In this document: positions 43,483-56,426 of the stretch, piece by piece
How the letters are laid out: each line of letters starts with the position of its first letter
Numbering within the stretch: position 1 is the stretch's first letter
Notes under the pieces: generated by a model
What the model saw: only the letters and a program-made list of their open reading frames with translations
The model's database searches: none
Told to the model about the DNA's origin: nothing
Translations under genes and position numbers: made by a program
DNA from: Toxotes chatareus
Lineage: Eukaryota; Chordata; Actinopteri; Toxotidae
NCBI GenBank assembly: GCA_016801885.1
Contig: CM028891.1
Coordinates: forward strand, 13,809,517-13,873,516
DNA length: 64,000 bases
Reading direction: 5' to 3'

Positions 43483-46064
43483 CTCACACACACAGAAACC
43501 ACAGTTGGATCTAAGCTTGTAATTTTCAACGCAGTGGCGTTCAGGCATCTCCCATCTAATATAGCGCCTGTTGTTCGGGATGAGTATAGTTCTGGAGAAG
43601 CAGCATAGAATCATGTGCATCCACAAATGACAGCTCAGGCCCAAAAAAAGACAGAGTTCACAGAGTACAACTCCATGGCGCCTGAAATTAATTCACTGTT
43701 TCTCCTTCTACTATCAAGTGATCAGATGCAGCAGCAGGAAAAGGTCAACTGAGAGGGAGCATTTGATGATTCAACACTCAGCGAATGGCTTCGACTGCAG
43801 CGATGACTCTGGGGGAATAACGCCCTTGACCTCATGAAGAAGCTTTTATTATTTAAACTGAATAAATCAGTTATCGTCTTTGTGCGCAGTCACAGCCACG
43901 AGACGAAATGTCTTTTTTATACGCCACCACATTCATAAATAGGCTGATTAGGACGGCTGTGGGTGTGAGGATCATGTGCTGCAGTGTAATAGACAGTGAA
44001 TGGCTGGTTGTGTTAGCTCACAGAGGAGGAGACTCCGGGATGCTGTGTACATCAAGGGTCCTCTGTGTCTCTGCCTTGCACACAAGTATGCATCTCATTA
44101 CTAACTTTGGACTGAAATAACTTCACAGCTCAGGGTTTTGGGCTTAATGCCATCTCAGCTGAGCCCTGACCTGCGCTATCCACAGACCTGACCCTCCAAC
44201 GTCATTCTGTGAGTGGAAGCCTCTGCTACAGAGCCTTTGTTTGAAGTAACTGTAACTGACATTTCTTGTTGGAAAGTTCATCAAACGACTACAAGGAGAC
44301 AAAAAAATTGACAGCAAAGAGACGCAAAACACATACGAAGAGACACAAAACAGCTACCAAGAGACACTGAATGTCTACATTCATTTATGACAATGAATTA
44401 ACAGTAACGTGCAGCTTTTTTTTTGCCAATAACCTCGGCTTCCCGCTGTCGTTGCTCTTCTCAGACTGACAGAGACGGTTCAAAGTACACGCCTGAGAGA
44501 AATCCTGTGCATGTCAGCAAAATAATTCCCACCACTCTCTGACCACCGTCTGTCAGAAAGATTGTGGGGCTTTTAGATGGTTATCTGATAACTAGACAGC
44601 ATGATGAGTGAAGAAATCAGACAAAAAGATATTTACATACCCACACACACACACATGCTAAGCAGGGTCAGTAATTAACAAGGGCTCAGGGCAAAAGTGC
44701 CCTTGAAGGTTCATAAAAAGCCCATAAAATGAGGGGGTAAGAAGCGCCCCTGATAATTATGAGTAGCCTTTTTTGCATTTCAGCCTGTTCACATGTCTTT
44801 GATGGGTAGTCAAATATTCATGTGAGAGTGGGACTGCTGTCACCCAGGGGACACTGAAGGTGTTTTCAGGAGCTTTTGATCAGACTATGCAGTGCGAAGT
44901 AGCAGCACACGCCGCTGATCGGTGCTCTGTTTACTTAATTGTATTTTATATTATATTATATAAAACGCTCTTCCGGTTATGTCATAAATCAGTGCTAATT
45001 TGTCATAAGCCTTTTAATAAAAATGACCAGATATGTGAAAAATATCTGGAAAAAATAAATGATGGTTTCACTGCCGGTTTCACTCCTGCGCTCTCGGTAA
45101 CCTGTGTTGTTTTCCCTAATTGAACTTCTTCTGTTCAAGACAAAGATCATGGACTGTGTTAAAACAAGTTAAGGATAGGGCAACATTGTGGTTTGGGTTA
45201 AAATTACCACTCCATACTAAGATTACATTGCCTGTGTTGTTAAAATAATCTTGGAATCCCCTTGTCCCTTGTCCATTGTCCCATGTTTCATTGGCCCATC
45301 CATCCAAACCTCGTCCTTATGCTCACTCTATAACGTCACCTCACTACTGCCACTAGAGGACTTTGTAACTTGAACATAAACAAAGGCTGAAATATTTCTT
45401 CTGGACAGGTGATAAGCACAAGAATAATAAACTCTGTGGCCAGATGTTCATATGAATCATACTCTAAATGAACTTGCTAACGTTGTATAAGTGTATAAAT
45501 ATATGTTGTCTTTGGATAATACTGATGGCGTTGTTGTATTTTGAGCATCTTATTACCTCTTGGCGCCACAGGGGGCAACAGCGTATGAGAACATACAGAT
45601 TTTAGCTTACAGTGGTTGTAGTTCAGGCCAGGCAGACACATGCAGATTTGTCCACACCCAAGCTTCCGGCTCCTCAGAGCATCCTGATTTAACTTTTCAT
45701 TTCAGGGTCATAAATCTGTCCAGGCCCCCAGCGGGAATCAGGTTGAGCCTCTTACAAGAGAGGGTGCCTCCACCGTAGCGTCACCCAGTGAACCCTCTCA
45801 CCTCCGATTCCTGCCCTGTGACAGAGACCCACAGCTGCTGCACGGACGTCCCCATCCCTCACTGTCAAAACATGGCACCCACCCAAAGCACTGTTCAGTA
45901 GTAGCTGCTTACTACCTGGGAACACTGCCAAGGCCTCCGCAAAGAGATGCTGTATGTACAATAGTTGTAGCATTTGATACTAATCCCTCCTCAGCTGTAT
46001 TAAGTGTGTGTGGGTGTGTGTTTGAGTGTGTAAGCTGGATATGTGTGTGCCTGGCATGTTTTTT

Positions 46065-46088
46065 TGTTGTTGTTGTTGTTGTTGTTGT
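46065..46088. repeat. (GTT)n microsatellite
   Basis: Eight tandem GTT/TTG units, preceded by a short T run. Confidence 0.95.
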
Positions 46089-47183
46089 CGTTTTCTGATC
46101 AATCATCTGGTGCTGACTTTCCCTTTGTTTAATCTTCTCTTTATGTGGTCTGAAACACCACAACCAAACTGAATCGAATTTCCAATTTGCCCATTAACTA
46201 ATCAGGTCTGAACGAGGGCTCGTAACAGCTCGTCAGCAGGTGGACGGAAAAGACCAGAGGCATCTTAGTACAAAGATCACTTATTTATGGTCCCTAATCT
46301 GGATGATTTATCTTTAGGTCCCACTCATTTGCAAGCTGCCCTGACAGTTCGTAGATATGGGGGGGCACCCAGTTGAGTTTATTCTGAGTGTCTGACGAAG
46401 ACAAACCCCTGAAGGCCTGAAGTACTGCAGGTGTTAGACTGGTGTTGAGAGCTCATCTGGAGAACAGTTGTCACCTCAGGTTACGACCTGGCAGCTCTTG
46501 CAAAATACATGTTCAGGTATTGCAAAACAGCAATGTTTAGATAACTAAGCTGCTTCCTGGGAAATTCAGACAGTTATGTGTCTTGTTATGTCCTTTTCTT
46601 ACTTTAAACCTTCACAGAAAAACATTTTTGCGCTACAGATTTTCCTCCCATGACTGTGCTTATTTGTGTATTTACATTTATTGCTGTGAAAGTCACCCCT
46701 AGGGGCAGGTGTGTATGTGCACCTAATCGTTTGAGTATTTCCCAGTACATAATGTGGGTGTGGCTGAAGCCGGTTGGAAGGGTGGAGGGGCCAGAGAGAG
46801 GGGATGACCCGCGGCTTCACGTGTAACCGCTCCATGTGACGTACCTGTTGCTGACACCGAGCATTCAACAGGGCTCCTGCGGGACCCTTGAACTTGAGAG
46901 GCAGCCCCTGGGAGCAGCACTGGAGGGCTGACAAGTTCAGCGCAGTTAATGTTCAACCTCTTTTGATCTCTGCCGAGAAGTCGCATTCCCTGAATTCCTC
47001 ACCAACATTTCGAGCAGCAGAGAGACTATGAATGGTTCTACAGAAGACAGTTAACACTCTCCCATGCCTTTTCTTCCCCCCTTCTCATTTTCGAAAAGCA
47101 CAGCAGGACTGAGGCAGACCTCGGGTGATGTTAAAGTTTGGAGCTTACTGTCAGGAATCGTCCTTTTGCTTGTGTTGTATACA

Positions 47184-47214
<31 letters not shown>

Positions 47215-47369
47215 ATTTACTGTCTCACCACCACTATTTGTGGCACTCATTACAGATGTACTATAAAAGAGAGCAAAGGATCCAGTGAACCACCATGTTG
47301 AATATGTCATGATATCAGGGAAGACTCCATTAATCATTGCCAGATACGATGAGCTCATGCTGTTGTGAT

Positions 47370-47400
<31 letters not shown>
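47184..47400. repeat. Two long poly(T) runs 160 bp apart
   Basis: An uninterrupted 27-T run (47184-47210) and a 30-T run (47371-47400) flank a 160-base unique spacer. On the minus strand these are two poly(A) tracts in the same direction, as expected from two retroposed insertions or expansion of old tails. I could not identify the retroposed bodies. The open frames here that encode lysine or phenylalanine runs are artefacts of these tracts. Confidence 0.9.
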
Positions 47401-47401
<1 letters not shown>

Positions 47402-49734
47402 ATTTCACTTGTCCTTTCCCTTAATTTGTGTATCCACCAGATCTGGTCAGAATGACCCACGGCTTTGAGCTCTGGGTAAATTGAGCAATGGGTCAAGCAT
47501 GGGTAAATGATACAGGGCTGTTATCTAGAAAGAACAGAAACTCTTATCCTGACCTACGCAACCATGTTCCCTCAGTGTTTGGACATTTACTGCCTGCTGT
47601 GTTACTGTGTTACAGCCTCAGACATCAAAGCAGCAAAACCGTTTTAATGACAATAAAGTGATCACGCCGACGGGGTGAATGTGTTTGGTAATTTGCTTAA
47701 AATGTCTGCCATGTGGATGCCAGACTTCATTCTAAAAGATAAAACTCAGCAGATGTCACAGCAGAGACGACCAATTTATCGGCCATATGAATAATACGAC
47801 GCCCGGAGCACTGATCTCTTTGAGCGCCACCTCTGTAAAATGCTGATTGATTGTGTGAGATGTTTTCAATTGTTCAAGTGCTGCGCTTAGGAGGTTTACT
47901 GTGAGGGTGATTAACTAATGGAGGGACATAATCTCAGGTAAGAGTCAGACGCTGAATGAACAGGCTTCACTTAACCTCAACCAAAACGCTGAGATTGCAG
48001 ACCTCCGGGCCTTAGTCACCTGGCAGATGTCACTTTTGAGGGCCATCTGTGCTTAAGTCTTTTTTCTCCTTTATTTGGATGCATAGACAATACTTATTCT
48101 AAACATAAAGTAACACTGGCTTTATCTTTAAGGCACTGGTTCCCATGTATTTTTGTCTTGTGACCCCTTAAAATGAAGCATGACGTATGTGCAGCCTCTC
48201 TTCACAGACTGCTTTTGTCTTTGGATTGTGACCAGTTCAGCCATAGTGCTAATTCTTCCTTCTCACTCCGTATTCTTTTAATCCAGTTTTTTTTTTTTAG
48301 AGGGATGATGAGGCAAAACTATCCAGTAATTCTTTATTTTGAGCAGCAGAAAAATGTTTTTTTTTCCTTTTCCTAGAAAGAGTGAAAGAGCCGCGCACTC
48401 ATAACTCTGTTGCAATCATTTGTTTTAGCTTCTAATGATTGACATTTGGTGGACTGAAAAATGCTGAGGCATCTATCTTCAGACGATCTTCAGTCTGATT
48501 GCATCTGAGCTATGAATGTGCAGCTTCCCTGTTCTTTTTATGAAGCGTGCTTGTGAGCTGGCACCATACCAAGGTTAGGTAAATCTTCTGTAAGAGGCTG
48601 AAATAGAGTTGTTTTTTGTTTTTGCTTTTTTGAAAATTAAATTTGAAATTTTTTTAATGAAAATGAAATGAGTTCAAGATGTAGTTTTAATGGCAAAAAC
48701 GTGTCTTCAGTTGATCAAGCTAACGCTGGTTTCAGTGGTCTCCTGATCTGACTATATGACACGTCTGAACATGATAAAATGGTCAGTCCTCCTCAGCCCA
48801 AACAGGAGCTCCTTGGTTTGAAACAACAAATGGCTTGATTGCTTCATGTGGCACCTTTGCTCACACCATATGGCCCCTTGTTTCCTGAGGGAAGTTTGCC
48901 AGTTGTCCTGCCACTCAAACTGCCAAATTATGAAACAAGCATCAGAGCAAGTGCAGGAGCTCCTGTGTCTTCACCGGCCTGAGGGGACGATGGTTTGAAC
49001 CTGCGAAGTGATTGCTAGATCTTGATAGGCGAGGGAAGGCGAGGGAGGGCGAGGGGGGTGGGGTGTACTATGAGCTAAGGCCTCTGTGGCTTTATAGTGA
49101 CATCAGGGGATTGGTGATATAATCCTCTTACTGTACACTGTATGCTGTAATGGGTCGGCTAAACTTCAGGCAGACCTCACTGGGCTCGGCAGCCCTGCAG
49201 AGCCACAGCGGACACGACACAGAGAAACGCGACAGGCAGCTCCGAATTTACACAACACTCAGGCTGAGACACTTTGTTCTCAGCTTTATTTCTTATTGAA
49301 TGGATGGCAGCTGCTGGGAACTTTACGATCCCCTTCACAGGTACGGCGGTTGAGGCCATGCAGGCGATGAGTTACGCTCGATGAAGTGCTGCACCTCATC
49401 ATCCATCTATGTATTTTTAAAGCTGCAACTTACAACAACACCATCCTCACATGCTGTTCCAGACATGGTTTAAAAAAAAAAAAAAAAAAGCAGTATTTTT
49501 TCTTTAAGTGGCCTTGGGAGGGAGTGTAACAATGTTTATCTTGCAACTGCAGTGCAATAATGTTTTATGAATGCATGTTACAGATTTATGAACACATGAC
49601 TCCCTGAGCTGTGTATCACTGCAGCCTGTGCTACTAACCTTTATGTATGACACTCTCTTCTTTGATTTAGGTGGAGTGTGAGGGGTTATTTTCTGCCTCT
49701 GTACTGTGAAGACACACTACAAGAAGCTTTGAAG

Positions 49735-49925
49735 GAGTAGTTCAGCAAATTTAAGAAACAGTTTGACTTAAAGATTATAGGGAAATATGCTTATTATATT
49801 AAAAAACAGTCTGTACACTAAATATGAAGCTACAGCCGGAAGCCAATTAGCTTAGCTTAGCATAAAGATTGGGAACAAAGGGAAACAGCTACCCCGACTC
49901 TGCCGAAAGAGGTAACAGGGGGAAA
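49735..49925 (+). mobile_element. Teleost 'TTAGCTTAGCATAAAGA' repeat, copy 3
   Basis: The fullest of three copies: GAAGGAGTAGTTCAGCAAAT at the left end, GGGAAATATGCTTATT, AAATATGAAGCTACAGCCGG, TTAGCTTAGCTTAGCATAAA and GGGAAACAGCTACCCCGACT in the order typical of this family. Non-coding; class not assigned. Confidence 0.8.
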
Positions 49926-51050
49926 TGGAAATGAAAGGAGAGAGACTGAGTATGACCATAATTGTACACTGAAGCGGGCATAAAGATGCCACAGATGTCT
50001 AGGAGACAACAGACAAGCAAAGTCTTGAATCAAGTGTAAGGCACTTTGGTTCGAGGTCAGCCACACTGCCAGCACCGCCCCTCAGTTGTCATTTTTTAAT
50101 GTCAGGAGTACACAAAAGGAAATTCCTTTTCATTTACCTTCATCAAACTGAGGTGAGGTGCAAACAAATATCTGAAAACCTCTGCAGAAGAAATGGAAAC
50201 TAGTTCCACGAAGTGTGAGGGAATATAAAGTATGTTTTTTGGTGATTCAGGTGAACCGACCCTTTAACACACTCTCACGGGATTAGGGGTGCACATGGAG
50301 AGGCACCAAACTGGGAGATATGCCAGCCATTCCCCACAAAGACTAGAATATTTTAAAGAGCTGCAAAATTCACAAAAATCCAAACCACTGCATTCACACC
50401 CAACGGCTTTCATGCAATCATGCTTCAGAAAAACGTGGGAGTGGTGGTGGTGTGGGTGTTGTGGGTGGTTGCAGGGGGGCTGGATCCTGCCTGTTTGAGG
50501 ACTTTCAGTGCTGCTGTTGCAGCTGCTAAATTTCTCACAGTAGCAATTTCAAGGACGCCAAAATGAATTACACGTAGGGAGTCCGCGTTTGGTAAAATCT
50601 CCCCGCCTAATCCTCACAATCCCGTCCTCCTCAGATAATTCCATATCTGCTGCAATTCAAAAAAAAAAAAAAAGTGCTACACACCCATGCATGCACAGAC
50701 TGCATTCCCTTATCCTCTCCCCTCTCTCTCTTTATCTTTCACAAAATATTTGGTGAGCCCTGATCTGTGATTTGCATGAGCAATAATTAGGAGGCTTGGA
50801 GATTAAAGGCACTACAATATGCCTGACTGAGGGGGCACGCGGAGGGAGGTGTTACTTAATCGACAAGTGCCATTCAGATAATAAAGCAATGAATAACAAT
50901 TGCTCCGTGATACATTTTCTTGAAGCTTCCGTGAGGATATTGTATGAGCTGTTGAAGGTAGGAAACACAAGACTAGAAGTCTTCACTAGCTATCAGAGAG
51001 CTGGTTGGTGGTGCAGCAGGGTGTGTGAGGAGATTGATACCAGAGCTCAA

Positions 51051-51070
51051 GTGTGTGTGTGTGTGTGTGT
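51051..51070. repeat. (GT)n microsatellite
   Basis: Ten GT units followed by ATGTATGTG. Confidence 0.9.
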
Positions 51071-53100
51071 ATGTATGTGAACCAGCAGCCTGTCTACATC
51101 TGCTCCATCCTTCACCCTGCTCTTATCCCACAAGGCCTCGGTGCCTTTCTCTTCTGCTGCCGTCTTATCAGGGGACAGCTCGTCAGGGACACACGTGCCA
51201 TCGTTCTGACACTGACCGTGGGTCATTGAAATGCAAACAGAGAACGCACTAAACCAAATGGGGTCGAAGAGCAGCAAATATTTGGCCAAGACCCTTTTTT
51301 TTTTCACTGATGGAGCCGGCCTGTTTATGGTCGATGAAACAAGGTTAGAGCAGATGGCCATTCGGAGCACACAGCATTCATTTGAACTGTCTTCAAATCA
51401 AATAAAGCCAATACCACTACTTGTAGAAACAGGAGAGAATGTACAAGAGCTGGGGCTGACCATTCAATCTCCTGTCATTAAAAATTGAACAGGAGGAAGG
51501 TCAGTGTAAGAGCTGGGATAAAATGATTCATCGTAAAAACCAATACAGTGAAATTAATGACTTTAAAAGATAGTTTTCCACTGATAGAGCTGCATATTAC
51601 TCAGTGAAAGTCAGTGAAGTGAGGGAACTGTGCGACCGGGATACGAGCTGACCCTCAAAGGAAAAGGCTGTTTTATGAAATGTCATCAAACTTTCACATT
51701 CAGAGGTTCATTCATAGTCAGCCTAAGCACAGGAGAGGAGCTCCCTCTATCTACCAAAACCAAAAGAGAAACAGGATGTCTGAGTGATGCTCTGACACAT
51801 CCAGTGTTTCATTTTAGATATTTACATTTGGAACACAGTCTTATCCAGCAACAGCAGCAGTCACGCCAGCAACCAACTGTCCTCAGTATAGATATTTTTT
51901 AGATTGAACACCTCTGTACCACCTTCACACCAACCCCCGCCTCTAAGGGAAACTAAAAAAACAATGAGGAATAAAAACCATATACAACACAAATTACACA
52001 TATATGTGCACAGTAACATCTTAACTACTACTACTTGAAGCCTATAGCCTTTTCATTGTTTTTAGTTTTGTTATTAACAGTGTTTTTCTTCCTTCTCCAA
52101 TCTAGTGTCGAGGTGTTGCGCTGTTTATAGTTGTATTACGTTGCCGTAACAGCAAGTGAAGAGAAGTACTTTCCCTCTTTTTCCAATACAGTACTGTCTG
52201 TTTGAAGCATTTGTGACAGTTGACAAAAGTAAGCAGACAGTGAAACAGGCAGCACATTCAAAAGATGCTGTTTGCTGCTTCTGCATACACTAAACCAGAG
52301 TAACTGCTGCTGCTTGTTTCCTTTGAATTAAACAACTAACAGCCTATCTTGAAACAGGCGTTGTTTATGTTTTGTCTTACTTTTCATATAATACCTCTTG
52401 ATTAGTTCTATTTCCTGAAACATCCTGTTTTGTAAAGCAAACAAGGGAATTTTTACGCCCACTGGCACCAGCCTCCCACGGACTCGTACTTTCACTGTTT
52501 TCAAGAAAGACTGAATTTCAGCGCTCCTTTAAAAAAGGAGATTTCTGTGATATAGAAACTTACGGTTGAGTTTGACTGTGGGCTGCTGCGGGGAAATGAA
52601 GTTATATGATTACAGTTTTGAAAAATGCAGTTGTATATCACTATATAATAAAATAGTGAGTGATTGTGGACATTTATTTGAGTAAGAAAAAAGGTTACAG
52701 GGGGTTATTTTGCAGTGATAATACAAAAAAATTGGATTTTTTAAAATTTCTCTTTAGAGTTTCTGATCAGTTTAACAGTTTAAAAAAAGTGACAGATTTA
52801 ATTGGAACCAGAGAATTGAGACTGTCACTCCACAGCCTTTTCTTCCTTGCTAAAACCTGGATCCTACATTACCCACAATGCACCTAAACCTACCACATAT
52901 GCAGTAGTACTTCCCCAGACCTGTAAACCAACTTGTAAAATCACAGGAGTTTCCTTTTTAAAGTGCTCAGAAAAATGGAAAGCTCTACAATAGCTAGTAA
53001 ATGACGTGATGGCGAGCTGGTGTCAAAGGTCAAGAATTAACTTCCAGTCTAAACTGATAAACATTTCTTGTTTTTCTCTACATAAATCCTTGATATCCTT

Positions 53101-53103
<3 letters not shown>

Positions 53104-53152
<49 letters not shown>
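53104..53152. repeat. (AT)n microsatellite
   Basis: A perfect AT dinucleotide run of about 24 units. It is self-complementary and can form a cruciform. Confidence 0.97.
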
Positions 53153-54249
53153 CATAATTTCTTGTTGTTAATAAAAACTTCTCTTCATCTGTTTTCGCTC
53201 CATTATAAAAGTTGTAACCTATTCTCTGTCACAACATTTCGCCTGGAGAGCTCTGTTGTGATCCGACTGCCTCCCTCCCAGAGAAATGATGCTTTTGACA
53301 TTTATAGCAGCGGCACATCCGTCCCTGACGCACTTGTTGTTTGCTCTTTGTTTTATTGAGCGTGATGAGTCAGTCTTTCCCTTCTACTGTCCAGCATGGC
53401 CAACTCTGTTACCACGGCGATATATCCTCCAGACAGCAGCCGCAGCACGATTGATCAAATGGTCGATGTGACCCGGCGGTGGCACAAAGGACGACACAGT
53501 CCCAGTTTTTTAAATTTTTCATTTTTGGGGGATTCAGGTGACAAACTTTAGCACAGTCTGTCTCAGTGAATGAGCATTTAGATGCTCAGCGATGATGCTC
53601 ATGTTCACAACTACAGGCTGTTTCATCAGTTGAGGATGTGACTTTTTTTTTTATACCATCTGTGTAACATTGGTTTAAAACTAAGAGAGCACAAGTTTAG
53701 GCCAAAGCAAAGACAAACAGATAAATGATTGTCTTTGATCTGATCTCTTCTTATTGAAAACTGCAGCAGAAACATTCCCACTTTGATTGAAAACACCTTT
53801 GACCTGCAGTTTGTTCTACAGTTATAAAATATTTTTATTAAAAATAGGAATGGAGAAAGACAACCCATTTGCACAGCAGAACACAAAGCAGTCTTTTCTT
53901 TTTTTTCTTTTTTTTTGGCTGAAGAACAGAGGTCTGAACTGACAAGAGGGAATCTGGCCTTTGTTTGGTTATCATCTGTAGCTTTAATGAGGATACCACA
54001 CACGGGCATTATTTTAACAGGCTGTTTTAAGGCCTAATGAAGGGAGTGTTGGGTCAGACTGAACGGTAATGAGGCGGGCTTCTTAGGGACGCTGCCTTCG
54101 ATCGTCCATTCATCAGCACATTCCTCTCAGCTTCACACACACACTTTCTATTTTGTCCCTATCTCTCACTGTCTCTCTCATTTTCCCTCCCCTGTAATTA
54201 CACAGCAAATTCTCCCCACAGGCAGCTGAGTGTGGATGTTCGAGGGAAC

Positions 54250-54288
<39 letters not shown>

Positions 54289-55759
54289 CACACTAACCCA
54301 ACGCTTATACACTTTCCCTCATCCTGTCAAGGTACATCAGGAAGAGGCCATTTCCTCATCACTCTCTAAGTAGTGGTGCTGAGTGAGACGAGGGTAGGCA
54401 GAGGCGGAGACGTTCAAACAGACAGAAAGAGGCAGAGGTAGCCATTAGTGGAACATCTTGGGAATAAGTGTGTCTCCACAAAGCAGAGGGTGTTGGTGTC
54501 TGAGTTTCCTTTTCACTCTAATCTCTCTGAGCAGTTTGAGTGAGCACCGACTGATAAGTGGCATCCATCATTTGCCGCACAGATTAAATGTTTCCAGCCT
54601 TGTTTTTCTTTGTGCTTTGGTCACTTCACAGTGTACCCTGCGCAAACAGAGCAACTGCTGAAGAGACTCTGAAACAAAAAAAAACAGTTACATAATGAGG
54701 CAGCAGGGACTGATTGAAACCCATCTTAGCGCAGTTGTCAATAAGACGTGTGGATGCGGTTTGAACAGCGGCAGGATTCAGAATCAAATGCAGGATAGAC
54801 AGAAAGTTCACGAGTGACAAATGCAAAACGGATTTACCCACAGCGACATCCTTTACATAGACACCTGCAAGTCAAAGCAAAAAAGAAAGAGAAAGAGAGA
54901 GCGTGCACAACAGCCGCATTATTTGAATCATCCTCCACAGTATTTACATTTAAACTACTTACTGGTGAAATAGATGCAGCTCTTAACCAAGTTGTTATGC
55001 CAGTAACCATAGAGGAGGCAGATCAGAAAACGGTTTTGGAAGGCAATAAAAAAATTTGCTGTCATGCTGACAGGAGTCAGGAAATGGCAAACCTGTCATT
55101 TAATTTTAATTTTACAGTCACAAAATTGTTTCCAACAAACCCTGTTTGCCGAAAACTACAGCACCCTTATTAAACAAAACCATGTGTTTTTGACCCATTT
55201 TTAAAGTTTACAGTTGTAAAAAAAAAAAAAAAAAAAAATAGCTTTGGGGTTAAGTCTCACAGACAAGGCAGGAAAGTCATAAAATACTGACAGTCAACTG
55301 ACATGTTGTTGGTTTTGTTTTCTGCCAGTGTTTCACAGGTAATGTTTACCATGCTCACGATTTTAGATTAACATGCTAACACTTGCTGACATGCAAATTC
55401 AACCCCATCTCCTTGGAATTATATGTTTTAGAAAACATCCATTTTCAATTAACATAATGAGGAAATGTAACTGAAATAGATGCAGTCGACCTCTTAAGCT
55501 TAAATTTTTTTGTTAAATGAATAGTTTTACAGGACACATTTTAGACAGGACATTTTAGCAGGCAGTATTGTCAAACCAGCAACTTTTATGGCCATCTGTC
55601 AGTCAGTCATAAACAAGCCTTCTCCATTGCCATTGCATAACAACAGTTAACAGTTTGTCTGCATAAATGAAGCACTTCGATGGTGCAAAGCCAGAACCAA
55701 AACCATCTGTAACTTTTTAAAATGCATAACAATAAATAACAGTGTTGTCTGCAAAAAGC
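53153..55759. other. Non-coding, no gene seen
   Basis: No supported gene. 53380-53480 is GC-balanced with GTTACCACGGCGATATA, an RFX-like half motif. A (CA)n lies at 54255-54286 and a 21-A run at 55218-55238. Confidence 0.45.
54255..54286. repeat. (CA)n microsatellite
   Basis: About sixteen CA units, bordered by CACGCA and TGCACA. Confidence 0.96.
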
Positions 55760-56426
55760 TTACACGAAGCACATATCAATCCAGACCGACGGCCCGCTGA
55801 CAAGAGACGCCTGCGGGCGCAAATCAGTGGAACACATCGAGTTGTCACCAGAAACAAGGTAGCAGCCACACTTACACCCTGATCTGACAGATGTACTACA
55901 TAAAATTCAAAGTTTATACATCACCGGCCCATAAACCTGTCACGTTTGCTGTTCACACAGCTATTCAGGTTCAACACACAATTAACCTGGACATCAAATC
56001 AATATCCTTCTGCTCGGTTACCCTGTGAGTGACTGATGCTGAGACATGTAGGGAGGAAATAATAAAGTCATGATGGGGACGACATCTGACCTCAGTGTTG
56101 ACATTGTCCTGTTTGAGCTTCTGAAGAGTCGACTCTAGTTTCGCATTGTTCTCTAACATTTTAATCGATTCTTCTGTTTGTGTCGTTTGCAGATACGAGA
56201 CGACCTTCTCGTCCGCTTCACCAACCGAGACTGGAGGCATCTCTTCATTAGCTTTATTTGTGAGACAGAAACAGTGTGAACAATAAAATCATTTCATCAG
56301 GGACATTATTAGAACAGCTCATCGACCTGTCAGGACCAGACCTTTATTCCCAATGAGGAGAAGATCACCAGCTGTCCTTTTACCTGCGCAAACCCGAGAT
56401 AGCAGCGAGGAAGATTCTCAGCTATT
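55760..56426 (-). CDS. Candidate 3' exons of an unrecognised coiled-coil protein gene
   Basis: On the minus strand three pieces join in frame. Exon A is 56384-56426 (43 nt): acceptor CTCTCCTGTCACTGGCAG, donor GCGCAG|GTAAAA, reading IAENLPRCYLGFAQ with one base left for a preceding exon. Exon B is 56091-56240 (150 nt): 50 codons beginning MPPVSVGEADEKVVSYLQTT, donor ACTGAG|GTCAGA. Exon C is 55760-55810 (51 nt): acceptor TTTGCGCCCGCAG, reading ASLVSGPSVWIDMCFV and a stop. Exon B's second half is Leu/Lys/Glu-rich with heptad spacing (IKMLENNAKLESTLQKLKQD), a likely short coiled coil. Introns of 143 and 280 bases are typical for fish. Weak points: exon B's acceptor (GAAGAG|ATG) lacks a close pyrimidine tract, upstream exons were not found, and I recognise no family. 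It may be a decayed gene fragment. Confidence 0.3.

Larger units (their letters stand above)
42933..47183. other. Non-coding, no gene seen
   Basis: No supported gene. It contains several microsatellites (listed separately) and a balanced block 43740-43980 that may be regulatory. The motif CCACTAGAGGACTTTG at 45351 looks like an old repeat end. Confidence 0.5.
47401..53103. other. Non-coding with a possible enhancer block 47640-47945
   Basis: No gene recognised. The 47640-47945 block is repeat-free and motif-dense (ACCAATTTATCGGCCATATG, GCTGATTGATTGTGTGAGAT). It ends in a strong donor-like CTCAG|GTAAGAG at 47938 without an obvious acceptor partner. A guanine-rich stretch is at 49031-49065. 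Confidence 0.4.

Noticed and set aside
43444..43644. Arg/Glu-repeat frame
   Set aside because: Produced by the (CT)n microsatellite on the opposite strand.
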